32,956 bases of DNA, from contig CAIOGI010000008.1 in the NCBI GenBank assembly GCA_903857825.1, positions 1-32,956 of the forward strand, in the 5' to 3' direction. The stretch comes from Candidatus Tayloriibacteriota bacterium. GTDB lineage: Bacteria > Patescibacteriota > Minisyncoccia > Phycocordibacterales > PALSA-1337. Below are positions 1 through 7,665 of the stretch, in pieces. The notes beneath the pieces are model-generated. The model made no database searches, was not told the DNA's origin, and worked only from the letters and a program-made list of their open reading frames with translations. The translations under genes were made by a program, and so were the position numbers. Numbering within the stretch: position 1 is the stretch's first letter; the number at the start of each line of letters is the position of its first letter.

Positions 1-333
1 AACAATACCTCTGTGATCAGATACTGCAATTGAACCTTGCCATGCTTTCATTTTATTTATTGCAAGATCACCACATTCAACAAGTTGATATGTGGATAAA
101 TCGTCCGATGCTTTATTATAATTATCATCTCTTGAGGATTTTATTATTACTCCGAGATCACGATATACTGACAATAATTGTTCGTTTTCAAATCCCATCC
201 TTTTAACCTTGGTGAAGAGATGTTGTAAATTATTCAATTTCCACCCCTTAGGAATCTTACCCAACCACTCAACACCTGAATCTTTATATTCAGGATATGT
301 CTCATATTTTTTTGTAAGTTTGAGTGTTTGCAT
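1..333 (-). CDS. hsdS: Type I restriction-modification specificity subunit HsdS, N-terminal part (cut by window edge)
   Basis: The minus-strand frame from the ATG at 333 stays open for 111 codons to the window edge. It contains the N-terminal hallmark of HsdS proteins, YPEYKDSGVEWLGKIPKGW (residues about 13-31), where the first target-recognition domain begins. HsdS gives a type I restriction-modification complex its DNA sequence specificity by bridging two HsdM methylases. Later segments such as LVECGDLAINKMKAW fit the TRD fold. It begins one base after the stop of the 92-residue membrane protein and is the last visible gene of the Fic-hsdM operon. The nuclease subunit hsdR is not in the window and would be expected further left. 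The C-terminal half and second TRD cannot be judged. The identification is secure from the conserved N-terminal motif and from hsdM in the same operon. Confidence 0.9.
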   Translation of the reverse strand, partial: MQTLKLTKKYETYPEYKDSGVEWLGKIPKGWKLNNLQHLFTKVKRMGFENEQLLSVYRDLGVIIKSSRDDNYNKASDDLSTYQLVECGDLAINKMKAWQGSIAVSDHRGIV

Positions 334-334
334 G

Positions 335-613
335 TTATTTATTCCAACCTAATATAAATACGAATAGAGCAATCACGAGTCCGCAAAGCACCGTAATTAT
401 TGAAATACCCCACCAAGTGGTGTGCCAACTTTGCTGGAACTTTTCGCCTTGAATTATTTTCCCCTTGTTACTTGTATAATCTCCACCAACTTTTATACCA
501 ACAGTAGCATCTTTGTCAGTCTGTATTACACCGTCTTGTTGCATATTTCCGTTTACCTCAAAAAATATACCTTTTATACCTCCCTTTATATTTTTATCTT
601 GATTATTATCCAT
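335..613 (-). CDS. Small C-tail-anchored membrane protein of unknown function inside the type I RM operon
   Basis: This is a 92-residue protein I do not recognise. Residues 1-63 are polar with no cysteine, and include a glycine-rich stretch (NIKGGIKGIFFEVNGN) and a charged IQTDKDATVGIKVGGDY segment that could form beta strands. Residues about 66-88 (WWGISIITVLCGLVIALFVF) form one strongly hydrophobic transmembrane helix, followed by GWNK, so the protein is probably a tail-anchored cytosolic domain. It sits four bases after the 147-residue gene and one base before hsdS, so it is translated from the same message. A membrane protein is not a normal component of type I restriction enzymes. It may be a passenger, an effector or a sensor, and the sequence does not decide between these. 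Confidence 0.75.
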   Translation of the reverse strand: MDNNQDKNIKGGIKGIFFEVNGNMQQDGVIQTDKDATVGIKVGGDYTSNKGKIIQGEKFQQSWHTTWWGISIITVLCGLVIALFVFILGWNK

Positions 614-617
614 GTAT

Positions 618-1061
618 TTATTTTTCTACTACTCCCAATCTCTCAATTCCATTTTTCTCCAATTCATTTTCCCATTCAATAATGCATTCTTGCATCTTTA
701 TAAAATGTTCTCCATTATCCATTTTTTCTATTACATCTTCCGAATACTTAAGAAAGAAGTCTTTCTCGCCAAGTCTACTTGATAATTCATCCCAAAAGCT
801 AACTTCATCATATTCTTCATGGAGTCTACTTACTTCTGTAGTCTCGGTCATTTCATCATCACTAAATTCTAGTTCAGACTCAAAGTGTTCTGGGAGCCCA
901 AATTGTGGTGCGAGAGAATATATATAATCAGCAATTTCTTCATATTCAGGTAATCGCAAATCACCTGGGCGACCAGTTCTAACAGCATTCGCCATCCAAT
1001 TGCCCAAATACACCGCTTTTGCCAATGATTCGTATTGTTTTTTTGTTATATTGATTTTCAT
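618..1061 (-). CDS. Conserved hypothetical acidic protein (147 aa) in RM operon
   Basis: This is a soluble, very acidic 147-residue protein rich in Glu and Asp, predicted mainly helical, with no signal peptide or membrane segment. From memory it resembles a family of small uncharacterised bacterial proteins that begin with a Lys/Ile-rich start and a YLGNWMANAVR-like segment and carry a central EEYDEVSFWDEL motif. No function is known to me. It lies between the NYN nuclease candidate (55-base gap) and the membrane protein (four-base gap) on the same strand, so it is probably cotranscribed with the restriction genes. The acidic charge would be compatible with DNA mimicry or with an antitoxin-like role, but nothing in the sequence demonstrates either. 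Confidence 0.75.
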   Translation of the reverse strand: MKINITKKQYESLAKAVYLGNWMANAVRTGRPGDLRLPEYEEIADYIYSLAPQFGLPEHFESELEFSDDEMTETTEVSRLHEEYDEVSFWDELSSRLGEKDFFLKYSEDVIEKMDNGEHFIKMQECIIEWENELEKNGIERLGVVEK

Positions 1062-1115
1062 ATTATTTTTATTAATTATCCACAGCTCAGTTGCTTTTTG
1101 CCAGCTGATGGGCTA

Positions 1116-1865
1116 CTATTCTTTATACGATCTTTGGATCGTCCTGCCCGTGGATTCGGGTTGACTATCCGCAAGGTCTGGCCTTAAAAAGCCAGATTTT
1201 TGCTTTTTCTCTGCTATGTATAGTTTAAGATCCTGTGCATTAATTATCTTTCCATTAAGCTCAACTTCTGTAGCCAATGCTGTCTGTATATATCCACCTT
1301 TTACGAGTAATGATTTTTTCTTTTGTTCAGTTCTTAAATATCTGATTAAATGAAGAAAATCTGAATCACCAGAAAGAAGACAGAAGGTATCATAGTGTTC
1401 TGCAAGCCTAACCGCATCCACACTAATTTCAACATCAAAGTTACATTTTGGAATTAAAATATATCTTCCTCCACGATCTGTTTTTATTTCCCTTGTATTG
1501 TTTGATATTTCACCATCGGAAAGATAGTGACGAATCATTTGCATAGGTTTTGTAAATACCTTACTTTTACCAAATATATGTCTTGTCGCTTTAATGAAAT
1601 CTTGGGAACCTTGATTGTTTGGATTATGACCATAATAGAAACGAGTGTCCGTTGAAAAAGATCCGAGTGTGTCTTTCAATTTTTCTAAATTAATAGTTAA
1701 TTTTTGACTATCCAATAGTAACTCTCCGTTTTCATCTCTATCATCATCAGAAAACCAATGATTCACATTTCCAAAGTCAACAAAGGCAATGACTCTCGGA
1801 AATGTATCCGTGGTAATTTCGAGTAATTTGCAAATCTGTTGTTTTCTTAATTCCTGAAGTTCCAT
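1116..1865 (-). CDS. NYN-domain (LabA/DUF88-like) putative ribonuclease
   Basis: The fold is that of NYN/PIN-like nucleases. AFVDFGNVNHWF (near residue 27) carries the first catalytic Asp. FDVEISVDAVRLAEHYDTFCLLSGDSDF carries the alternating acidic residues and the LSGDSDF signature of LabA/DUF88 proteins. Such proteins are presumed metal-dependent RNases. I place the start at the ATG at 1865 (MELQELRKQQ), not at an upstream in-frame ATG at 1907, because the upstream part would lie inside hsdM, and an AAGGAA sits about ten bases upstream of 1865. The gene begins four bases after the hsdM stop, so it is translationally close to hsdM. The C-terminal 20 residues are basic and probably disordered. 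A nuclease between hsdM and hsdS is not part of the standard enzyme and suggests an accessory RNA-cutting effector. Confidence 0.85.
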   Translation of the reverse strand: MELQELRKQQICKLLEITTDTFPRVIAFVDFGNVNHWFSDDDRDENGELLLDSQKLTINLEKLKDTLGSFSTDTRFYYGHNPNNQGSQDFIKATRHIFGKSKVFTKPMQMIRHYLSDGEISNNTREIKTDRGGRYILIPKCNFDVEISVDAVRLAEHYDTFCLLSGDSDFLHLIRYLRTEQKKKSLLVKGGYIQTALATEVELNGKIINAQDLKLYIAEKKQKSGFLRPDLADSQPESTGRTIQRSYKE

Positions 1866-1869
1866 ATAC

Positions 1870-3852
1870 TTATAATTCCTTAAGCAAACCCAGCAATTCA
1901 TTCTCAACCTTTTCTATGTCAGTCTCTATCGCCTCAAGACTTCGTGGTGCTTCGTACTTGTAGAAGTGTCGTGTGAATGGAATTTCGTATCCAACTACAC
2001 CAACTTTGCTATCTTTATGATCTCGGACCGATTCATTGATCCAAGCATCTGAAACATATGGTTTTACCTCTTTATCAAAATATTCTTTGATATCCATTTC
2101 ATACGGTACATTTTCAAAATCACGCAGTTCGCCATCTGGCTCTGGTTTGCCATCCTTATCTGCACAGATTTCAGCCTCTTCATCACGAATACCAACTATT
2201 GATATAAGCTTCTTGTATTGTCCTGCTGTAAATTTCACAGCTATACGTTGGTCTTTTCCTGCTTCAATTTTTTCATCTAGCACTTTCTTACTTGTGATAA
2301 TTTGATTTTCGAAAGATCCAATAAAATCTTTCATACCGTTTTTATTGTCTTTAATATCAAGGGCGGTGAGAAGTTCTTTTATCTTCTCTGTGGTGAAATC
2401 AAACTTGAGGCGTAGTGGTCGCTCAATAGTGATTTGTCTGTATGCAAAATCGGTAGTTTTGAAAATCTTTGAGTGTTCGTTTTCCTCGAACTTTTCGTAC
2501 AGATCCAGAATTTGCTTTTTATGATCTGAATCAATCTCATGTCTCTTATTACCAAGACTTTTTCTAGTCTTCTTTAGGAATGTACGAGCATCGATAAGCT
2601 GAACTTTTCCTTTTCTTTCTTTTGACTTTCTATTTGTGACAAACCATAGATATGTATTGATACCTGTGTTGTAGAATAACTGGTCCGGCAATGCCACAAT
2701 AGCTTCGAGCAAATCCTTTTCTAGAATCCATCTTCGGATTTCACTTTCTCCGCTTCCTGCATCTCCAGTAAATAGTGGGGACCCGTTATGAACGATAGAG
2801 ATTCGGGACCCACCATCCTTTTCAGGCTTCATCTTTGAGATCAAGTGTTGTAAGAATAAAAGCTGACCATCTGAAATACGAGGTGTACCAGCACCAAACC
2901 TTCCAGCATAACCACGTATGGTTTCCCTTTCAACAGCATCTTTATCTTTTTTCCAGTCGATTCCATATGGCGGATTACTCAATCCATAGTCAAATACTTC
3001 ACCAAAGAACTGATCGTTCGAAAGAGTACTTGCTTTAGTAGAATCTTTGTCTCCACCTCTAATGTAATCGGGGTTATCACCTTTTATAAGCATATCTGAT
3101 TTAGCGATTGCATATGTCTCCGGGTTTAACTCTTGTCCATAAAGAAAAATATCAGCGGCTTTATTTATATTAACCAAGATATAATCTTTTGCCACTGAAA
3201 GCATTCCTCCTGTACCACATGCGGGATCATATATCTTTTTTATGACATGTGGTTTCTTTAATTCCTTTTTATCAAACAAGAAAACCATTTCTGTCATCAA
3301 TTCAATAACATCTCGTGGAGTATAGTGCTGACCAGCCTCTTCGTTGGACATTTCGGAAAATTTTCTAAGAAGTTCCTCAAAAATGTGACCCATCTGGTAG
3401 TTATCAACACTTTTGGGATGCAGATCAACTTTATTTAACTCCTGAATAATTAGAAAGAGTAAGTTACCACCCTCTAGTCTTTCTAATTGACGGTCAAACT
3501 CAAACTTCTCAAAAATATCCTGTATGTTTTTACTATATCCATTGATATATTGCTTAAAGTTTTTGCCAAGATGTTTTGGTTCACCAAGAATTGTCTTAAA
3601 ATCATAATCTGAAATATTATAAAATTCTGTACCCGATGTTCGCTTAAGGATAGGATCGAGATCATTTACCTTGCCCTTATACTCATTGTATTTTTCTAAT
3701 ACCTTTGACTTCGTGTCAGTAAGAATAGAATCTAGACGTTTAAGTACAACCAGAGGCAATATTACATCTTTATATTGATGCCTCATCCATCCGCCATGTA
3801 GTATATCGGCGATGTTCCAGATCATTGATGTTTTTTGGTTGAAGTTTTCCAT
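1870..3852 (-). CDS. hsdM: Type I restriction-modification system DNA methyltransferase subunit HsdM
   Basis: The 660-residue protein has the N-terminal helical HsdM_N region (residues 1-150) followed by an N6-adenine methyltransferase domain. Motif I is DPACGTGGML (near residue 208), which binds S-adenosylmethionine. Motif IV is LSNPPYGIDW (near residue 290), the catalytic NPPY of adenine methylases. The segment HYTPRDVIELM before motif I is typical of the family. The enzyme methylates adenine in the sequence chosen by HsdS and also forms the core of the restriction complex. The C-terminal 250 residues form a coiled helical region for HsdS binding. Length is at the upper end of the family's range. 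It follows the Fic gene by 15 bases and precedes the NYN gene by four. Confidence 0.95.
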   Translation of the reverse strand: MENFNQKTSMIWNIADILHGGWMRHQYKDVILPLVVLKRLDSILTDTKSKVLEKYNEYKGKVNDLDPILKRTSGTEFYNISDYDFKTILGEPKHLGKNFKQYINGYSKNIQDIFEKFEFDRQLERLEGGNLLFLIIQELNKVDLHPKSVDNYQMGHIFEELLRKFSEMSNEEAGQHYTPRDVIELMTEMVFLFDKKELKKPHVIKKIYDPACGTGGMLSVAKDYILVNINKAADIFLYGQELNPETYAIAKSDMLIKGDNPDYIRGGDKDSTKASTLSNDQFFGEVFDYGLSNPPYGIDWKKDKDAVERETIRGYAGRFGAGTPRISDGQLLFLQHLISKMKPEKDGGSRISIVHNGSPLFTGDAGSGESEIRRWILEKDLLEAIVALPDQLFYNTGINTYLWFVTNRKSKERKGKVQLIDARTFLKKTRKSLGNKRHEIDSDHKKQILDLYEKFEENEHSKIFKTTDFAYRQITIERPLRLKFDFTTEKIKELLTALDIKDNKNGMKDFIGSFENQIITSKKVLDEKIEAGKDQRIAVKFTAGQYKKLISIVGIRDEEAEICADKDGKPEPDGELRDFENVPYEMDIKEYFDKEVKPYVSDAWINESVRDHKDSKVGVVGYEIPFTRHFYKYEAPRSLEAIETDIEKVENELLGLLKEL

Positions 3853-3867
3853 ATGTCTAATTATATG

Positions 3868-5010
3868 TTAATTATTAAATAAGTCTAAATACTCTCGCAA
3901 GTAAAAAATTCTGTCCTTTTTTCGGCCAGTCTTCTCTGTAAATATCTTAAGGCGTTCAAAATCCTTTGTTATAGATGCAGCGGTCGGATAAGTCATTGGT
4001 GCTAATGCCATAATCTCCCTAATTGTAACAATAGGCTTTGAGTATAACTTATTCAAAAGCTCCCTCGCCAACTTCTGACGTTTCGTACCCACTCCATTGA
4101 GTATCAATTGTTCATACTTGACACGCAAGTCAATTATTTTCTCTAGTGTTTCTCGAGCTTCTTTCGCTGTCTGTATAACACCGGTCAAGAAAAATCTTAT
4201 CCAATGCTCAATATCATTTGACTCTCTAACACGTGAAAGTGCATCGTAGTAATGTGCACGATTCTTTTCGAAATAATCAGACAAGTACAGAGTTGGCTTG
4301 TTGAGTATGCCCAAACTGACCAAGTGCAAAGTAATTATCAATCTACCAATACGACCATTACCATCTAAAAATGGGTGGATAGTCTCGAACTGATAATGCC
4401 CAATAGCGGTACGAATAAGGTCCGGAACTTGTACAATTTTATTGTGCAAAAACTTCTCCATATCGTGTAGAAGATCCGCAACAACAGTATGGTGCGGTGG
4501 AATAAATACTGCATCTTTTAGTGTTGCCCCGCCGATCCAATTTTGACTCTTGCGTATCTCCCCTGGAAGTTTAATATAACCACGAACGTTATCGAGTAGT
4601 ATTTTATGTGCCTCTTTAATCAAACGTATTGAAAAAGGTGGTTTGTCATTCTGAGATAATTGATCAATTGCAAAATTTATTGCCTTTATATAATTTTGTA
4701 CTTCACTCCAATCGTCTCTTTGTTCAGGTTTAATTTCAATCTTTGGTAATAGAGCCTCATCTAGATTTGTTTTGGTACCCTCAATTTGATTTGATTTTGT
4801 AGCCTCTTTAGCGACATACATTTGTATAAAAAAATCAATATCTGGCACAAGCTTAGAATATGCATTCAATTCACCCAAATAGCGCATAGCATCGCTCAAT
4901 AAAATATCGATACGCTTATCAGTCCATTCAAAAGGACCGTTGACTTGTGACGGTAAGTAGCTTTTATAGCCAATTTGTTCAATATGTGTGCCAGCCTTAT
5001 ATTTAGCCAT
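3868..5010 (-). CDS. Fic-family AMP transferase (class II, self-inhibited) with C-terminal winged-helix region
   Basis: The Fic core motif HPFLDGNGRIGR (residues about 211-222) is complete, with the catalytic His, the phosphate-binding loop and both Arg positions. Active Fic proteins transfer AMP, or another phosphate-containing group, to hydroxyl side chains of target proteins. At residues 73-78 the sequence SNQIEG matches the [S/T]xxxE[G/N] inhibitory helix of class II Fic enzymes, with Glu77 expected to block ATP. The last 90 residues (KLARELLNKLYSKPIVTIRE onward) look like a winged helix. It is the first gene of the restriction operon. A -35/-10 pair places transcription start on the A of the ATG, so the message should be leaderless. 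Fic genes are known in and near type I restriction operons, where their role is unsettled. Confidence 0.93.
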   Translation of the reverse strand: MAKYKAGTHIEQIGYKSYLPSQVNGPFEWTDKRIDILLSDAMRYLGELNAYSKLVPDIDFFIQMYVAKEATKSNQIEGTKTNLDEALLPKIEIKPEQRDDWSEVQNYIKAINFAIDQLSQNDKPPFSIRLIKEAHKILLDNVRGYIKLPGEIRKSQNWIGGATLKDAVFIPPHHTVVADLLHDMEKFLHNKIVQVPDLIRTAIGHYQFETIHPFLDGNGRIGRLIITLHLVSLGILNKPTLYLSDYFEKNRAHYYDALSRVRESNDIEHWIRFFLTGVIQTAKEARETLEKIIDLRVKYEQLILNGVGTKRQKLARELLNKLYSKPIVTIREIMALAPMTYPTAASITKDFERLKIFTEKTGRKKDRIFYLREYLDLFNN

Positions 5011-5016
5011 GAAATG

Positions 5017-5045
5017 AGTATATACCTTAAATGTGTCTGAGTCAA
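5017..5045 (-). promoter_or_regulatory. Promoter of the fic-hsdM-hsdS operon (leaderless start)
   Basis: Read on the minus strand, TTGACT (5045-5040) and TATACT (5022-5017) are separated by 17 bases. Seven bases past the -10 end falls on 5010, the A of the fic ATG, so no 5' leader is expected. Confidence 0.75.
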
Positions 5046-5097
5046 ATGTAAAGTTAAGCCTCTAACTTTTAATTTGCCCTATTCAAATTTAAAGTTG

Positions 5098-5241
5098 TTA
5101 ATAGTTACTACTAACTGAAAATTTTGCAGATCTAGTCAAATTTTGATTATCTCCTATCCCTTCCGCTCTCTTCTTCATCCATGCATTATGTGGATATTCC
5201 CGCCAGATCAGATAGTCGGTTTTAGAGATGAGTTTGGGCAT
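5098..5241 (-). pseudogene. Truncated remnant of a DUF2779-type protein (N-terminal 47 residues only)
   Basis: A 48-codon frame starts at the ATG at 5241 and stops at TAA 5098-5100. Its start, PKLISKTDYLIWREYPHNAW, resembles from memory the N-terminus of large DUF2779/PD-(D/E)XK-related proteins common in Patescibacteria, which begin with a 'Ser-Lys-Ser-Asp-(Y/F)-Leu ... Cys-Pro-x-x-Ala-Trp-Leu' pattern. Here the usual Cys is Tyr, and the frame ends shortly after that motif instead of continuing for several hundred residues. I read it as the broken head of such a gene. It starts three bases after the HAD gene stop, so it is the tail of the ftsK operon. A functional 47-residue peptide cannot be excluded. 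Confidence 0.5.
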
Positions 5242-5244
5242 AAA

Positions 5245-5664
5245 TTATAGGTTACCTACTGGTAATGGAAAACTATTTATAAACTTTAATAATTGATTCT
5301 CATCTTTTTGCAAATTCACTTCAATCCAATTATCTAGTACTCCATGTTTGATTAAGATTTTCTTTTCAAAATCAAAACAGTCATCATCAAACCACAGAAA
5401 TGGTTTAGTAAAATCAATTCCATCTGTTTTTGCAACATCCCATTTGGTTGGCTTGATCATTCTCATAAGTTCTATTGTTTCTAGATCAAATAAATGCCCT
5501 ACATGCTCTATGGGAGTATTTGCATCACCCTGACAATGCGTAGTTAGCCAATATGTTGTATCTGGATAATGTTCTAAAACATATGATAGAAACTCTTTAG
5601 CATGTGGTGCTAGATTTTTGTCATTTGCAAGCAGAACTCCATCTATGTCTAGGTATATATTCAT
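5245..5664 (-). CDS. HAD-like phosphatase/hydrolase family protein
   Basis: The 139-residue protein opens with MNIYLDIDGVLLAND. This is motif I of haloacid dehalogenase-like hydrolases (DxDG, with Asp6 the expected nucleophile and Asp8 the general acid). A Thr-rich YWLTTHCQGD segment fits motif II, and FLWFDDDCFDFE supplies the acidic motif IV pair. Length is short because no cap domain is present, so macromolecular or small phosphoester substrates are possible. The start is two bases past the preceding gene's stop, which implies coupling to the FtsK-like genes. Small HAD proteins with this DIDGVLL start are scattered through many genomes and the substrate cannot be predicted. Confidence 0.75.
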   Translation of the reverse strand: MNIYLDIDGVLLANDKNLAPHAKEFLSYVLEHYPDTTYWLTTHCQGDANTPIEHVGHLFDLETIELMRMIKPTKWDVAKTDGIDFTKPFLWFDDDCFDFEKKILIKHGVLDNWIEVNLQKDENQLLKFINSFPLPVGNL

Positions 5665-5666
5665 AA

Positions 5667-6533
5667 TTAATTATGTAATCCTTGCATATGAATAACTTTA
5701 TCATCATAACCATTTTTAAATATCATATCTCCTTGACCCAGTAGTTCTTCAGCACCAGCTCGATCTATAAAAAGCTTTGATTCAGCTTCGTATGGCATTT
5801 GAAAAGCAATTCTATTAACAAATGTGTCATGGATAATTGGGGTAATAACATTTACGCTCGGCTGTTGCGTAGTAATAATAAAATGAATATTGGTCACTCT
5901 AGTCATTCCAGCTATTTTATAAAGCAAAGTGTCAAAATTTGGAATATCAATCAAATCACCAAGCTCGGTTATAAATATGACAATACTCGGTATAAATGGT
6001 TTGTCTATAGACTTAAATTTATTGTAATCAGATATATTAGTTGTATTACTATTATTCAGAATATTTAATCTTCTCTCGGTTTCTTCTTGGCACCATTTTA
6101 TTATATTTAAACTATCATCTAAGGTTCCCGCTGGTTGTGATTGCAAATATGGAATATTATAAAAATCTATCAACAATTTTTTATTATCTATAAAAATAAC
6201 CTTAAGATTCTCTGGATTATGTGTTTTTATTAATGAAGCTAATGACACTCTTCTAAACATTCCGACCCCCGAAAGCATTGTACCGCCTATCAAAATATCC
6301 CTTCCTAGAGTTAAATCAAAAGTATAATAACCGTTTTCATTTTTTCCCAATGGAATATATATGTCTGTTTTTTTATTGGATACTTTCGATGTCGTATGCC
6401 CAATATCAGTATTCCAAGTAACAGGCAGTAGAGTATTCAAAGAATTTTCTAGTTCCTTATTATCATTCCAAAATGTCTCAAGTTCTACTTGAACATCCAT
6501 ACCTCTTTTTTTGTTTACATCGATTTTAGGCAT
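5667..6533 (-). CDS. FtsK/SpoIIIE-like motor paralogue with degenerate Walker A and B motifs
   Basis: The 288-residue protein aligns by eye with the RecA-like motor of FtsK. ILIGGTMLSGVGMFRR occupies the Walker A position, IVIFITELGDL the Walker B position, and GAEELLGQGDMIF matches the highly conserved late motif of FtsK motors. The Walker A lysine and following Ser/Thr are replaced (Val-Gly), and the Walker B Asp is replaced by Thr while the Glu remains. It should therefore bind or hydrolyse ATP poorly. It lacks the gamma winged-helix domain and has no membrane segment. It lies 76 bases downstream of an FtsK with an intact P-loop in the same operon. This suggests a non-catalytic partner subunit in a mixed ring, or a decaying duplicate. 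The open frame and the conserved LLGQGDM motif favour selection. Confidence 0.8.
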   Translation of the reverse strand: MPKIDVNKKRGMDVQVELETFWNDNKELENSLNTLLPVTWNTDIGHTTSKVSNKKTDIYIPLGKNENGYYTFDLTLGRDILIGGTMLSGVGMFRRVSLASLIKTHNPENLKVIFIDNKKLLIDFYNIPYLQSQPAGTLDDSLNIIKWCQEETERRLNILNNSNTTNISDYNKFKSIDKPFIPSIVIFITELGDLIDIPNFDTLLYKIAGMTRVTNIHFIITTQQPSVNVITPIIHDTFVNRIAFQMPYEAESKLFIDRAGAEELLGQGDMIFKNGYDDKVIHMQGLHN

Positions 6534-6544
6534 ATATTTATAAT

Positions 6545-6607
6545 TTACTTGACGATTTTCTTTACTCGCTTTGAATTATAATGTGGGCAATGTTGATCTT
6601 TGGTCAT
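6545..6607 (-). other. Twenty-codon ORF, possible zinc-ribbon remnant
   Basis: A short frame (MTKDQHCPHYNSKRVKKIVK) starts two bases after the upstream ftsK stop and ends 11 bases before the next ATG. CPHYNSKRVKK resembles the start of the CPHCxSxxVxKNG zinc ribbon found at the N-terminus of some transposases, with the second Cys lost to Tyr. It may be a fragment of an insertion element or a chance peptide. No terminal repeats were seen around it. Confidence 0.25.
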
Positions 6608-6609
6608 AA

Positions 6610-7659
6610 TTATTTCTCCTCTTCTTCCTCACAAACCTCCCTAGCCGCACTTCCATTTGCTGGTCCAATAACTCCCCGTTCTTCAAGCATATCGATCAGC
6701 TTCGCCGCTCTAGAATATCCGATTGACAGCCTTCTTTGAATATACGAAGTTGAAGCCTTGCCACTTTCAACTACTATCTGCTTTGCTTGATCATATAATT
6801 CATCTGGTTCAAATTCAGTATTATCTGAATCAAAATTAGCTGAGAATACTGCATCCCTATCTGATTCAGGTGTAGTTAGATTTAATTCACCCATAACCTC
6901 ATCTCTATATGAATCTGACTGAAACTTTACTACTTTTTTAATTTCCTCTACGGATATAAATGAAGCTTGCCCACGAATAATATACTTCATGCCTTCACGG
7001 TAAAGCATATGTCCTTCTCCCTTCAAGCCACAAGCATCTATTGTGCCTATAACTGATTTTGAATCCTGTGCTGAAGTTGTCTGTAGAGCAATACGAGTTC
7101 CTATTAAATCTCGCATTGGTTTAGTAAATATTTTTGTATTTGGTCTTGAAGTAGAAAGTATTAGATGTATACCAACTATATGTCCCATCTCTAAAATCTT
7201 CACAACAGCTGCTTCTATCTCTTTTGGATATACCTGCGTAATGTCTGATAATTCATCTATTACAATAACAATATGTGGCATATGTTCTACTGTATCTTTA
7301 TGATACTCTTCTATATTCCTACTATTATTATCTTTCAAAATATCCAGACGTCTATTCATCTCCTTTCCAGCCCATTTTAAAGCTAGTATTGTTCTCTTTT
7401 GGTCTCTAATTACTGGAGTAAGTAAGTGTGGAATTCCGTTATAGACATTTAATTCGACTTGTTTCGGATCAGACAACATAAATTTTATTTTTTGTGGAGA
7501 ATTATTAGAAATGAGAGTACATATAATGTTATGCAATACTACAGACTTCCCAGTACCAATATTGCCAGCAACAAAGAGGTGTTTAATTGTGCCCAGGTCT
7601 ATAACCAGATCCTTGCCATATTCATCAGTTGCTATGTTGATATTTAAATTTGTTTTCAT
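6610..7659 (-). CDS. Soluble FtsK/SpoIIIE-type DNA translocase with gamma domain
   Basis: The 349-residue protein contains a complete FtsK motor. Walker A is GNIGTGKSVV (residues about 32-41) and Walker B is IVIVIDELSDI (near residue 130). The C-terminal gamma winged helix is clear: QAKQIVVESGKASTSYIQRR, then LSIGYSRAAKLIDMLEERG and GPANGS. In FtsK this domain binds polarised DNA signals. The N-terminal membrane domain is absent and there is no hydrophobic segment, so it is a cytosolic motor, much shorter than cell-division FtsK (700 residues or more). The late motif is diverged (CGLKGEGHMLY where LLGQGDMLF is usual), whereas the neighbouring degenerate paralogue keeps that motif. A -10 box ends six bases before the ATG. 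Its role could be plasmid or element DNA handling rather than chromosome segregation. Confidence 0.88.
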   Translation of the reverse strand: MKTNLNINIATDEYGKDLVIDLGTIKHLFVAGNIGTGKSVVLHNIICTLISNNSPQKIKFMLSDPKQVELNVYNGIPHLLTPVIRDQKRTILALKWAGKEMNRRLDILKDNNSRNIEEYHKDTVEHMPHIVIVIDELSDITQVYPKEIEAAVVKILEMGHIVGIHLILSTSRPNTKIFTKPMRDLIGTRIALQTTSAQDSKSVIGTIDACGLKGEGHMLYREGMKYIIRGQASFISVEEIKKVVKFQSDSYRDEVMGELNLTTPESDRDAVFSANFDSDNTEFEPDELYDQAKQIVVESGKASTSYIQRRLSIGYSRAAKLIDMLEERGVIGPANGSAAREVCEEEEEK

Positions 7660-7665
7660 GCCACT

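Noticed and set aside
6540-6610. Complete insertion sequence between the two ftsK genes
   Set aside because: Only 76 bases separate the genes and no terminal inverted repeats or target duplications are visible.
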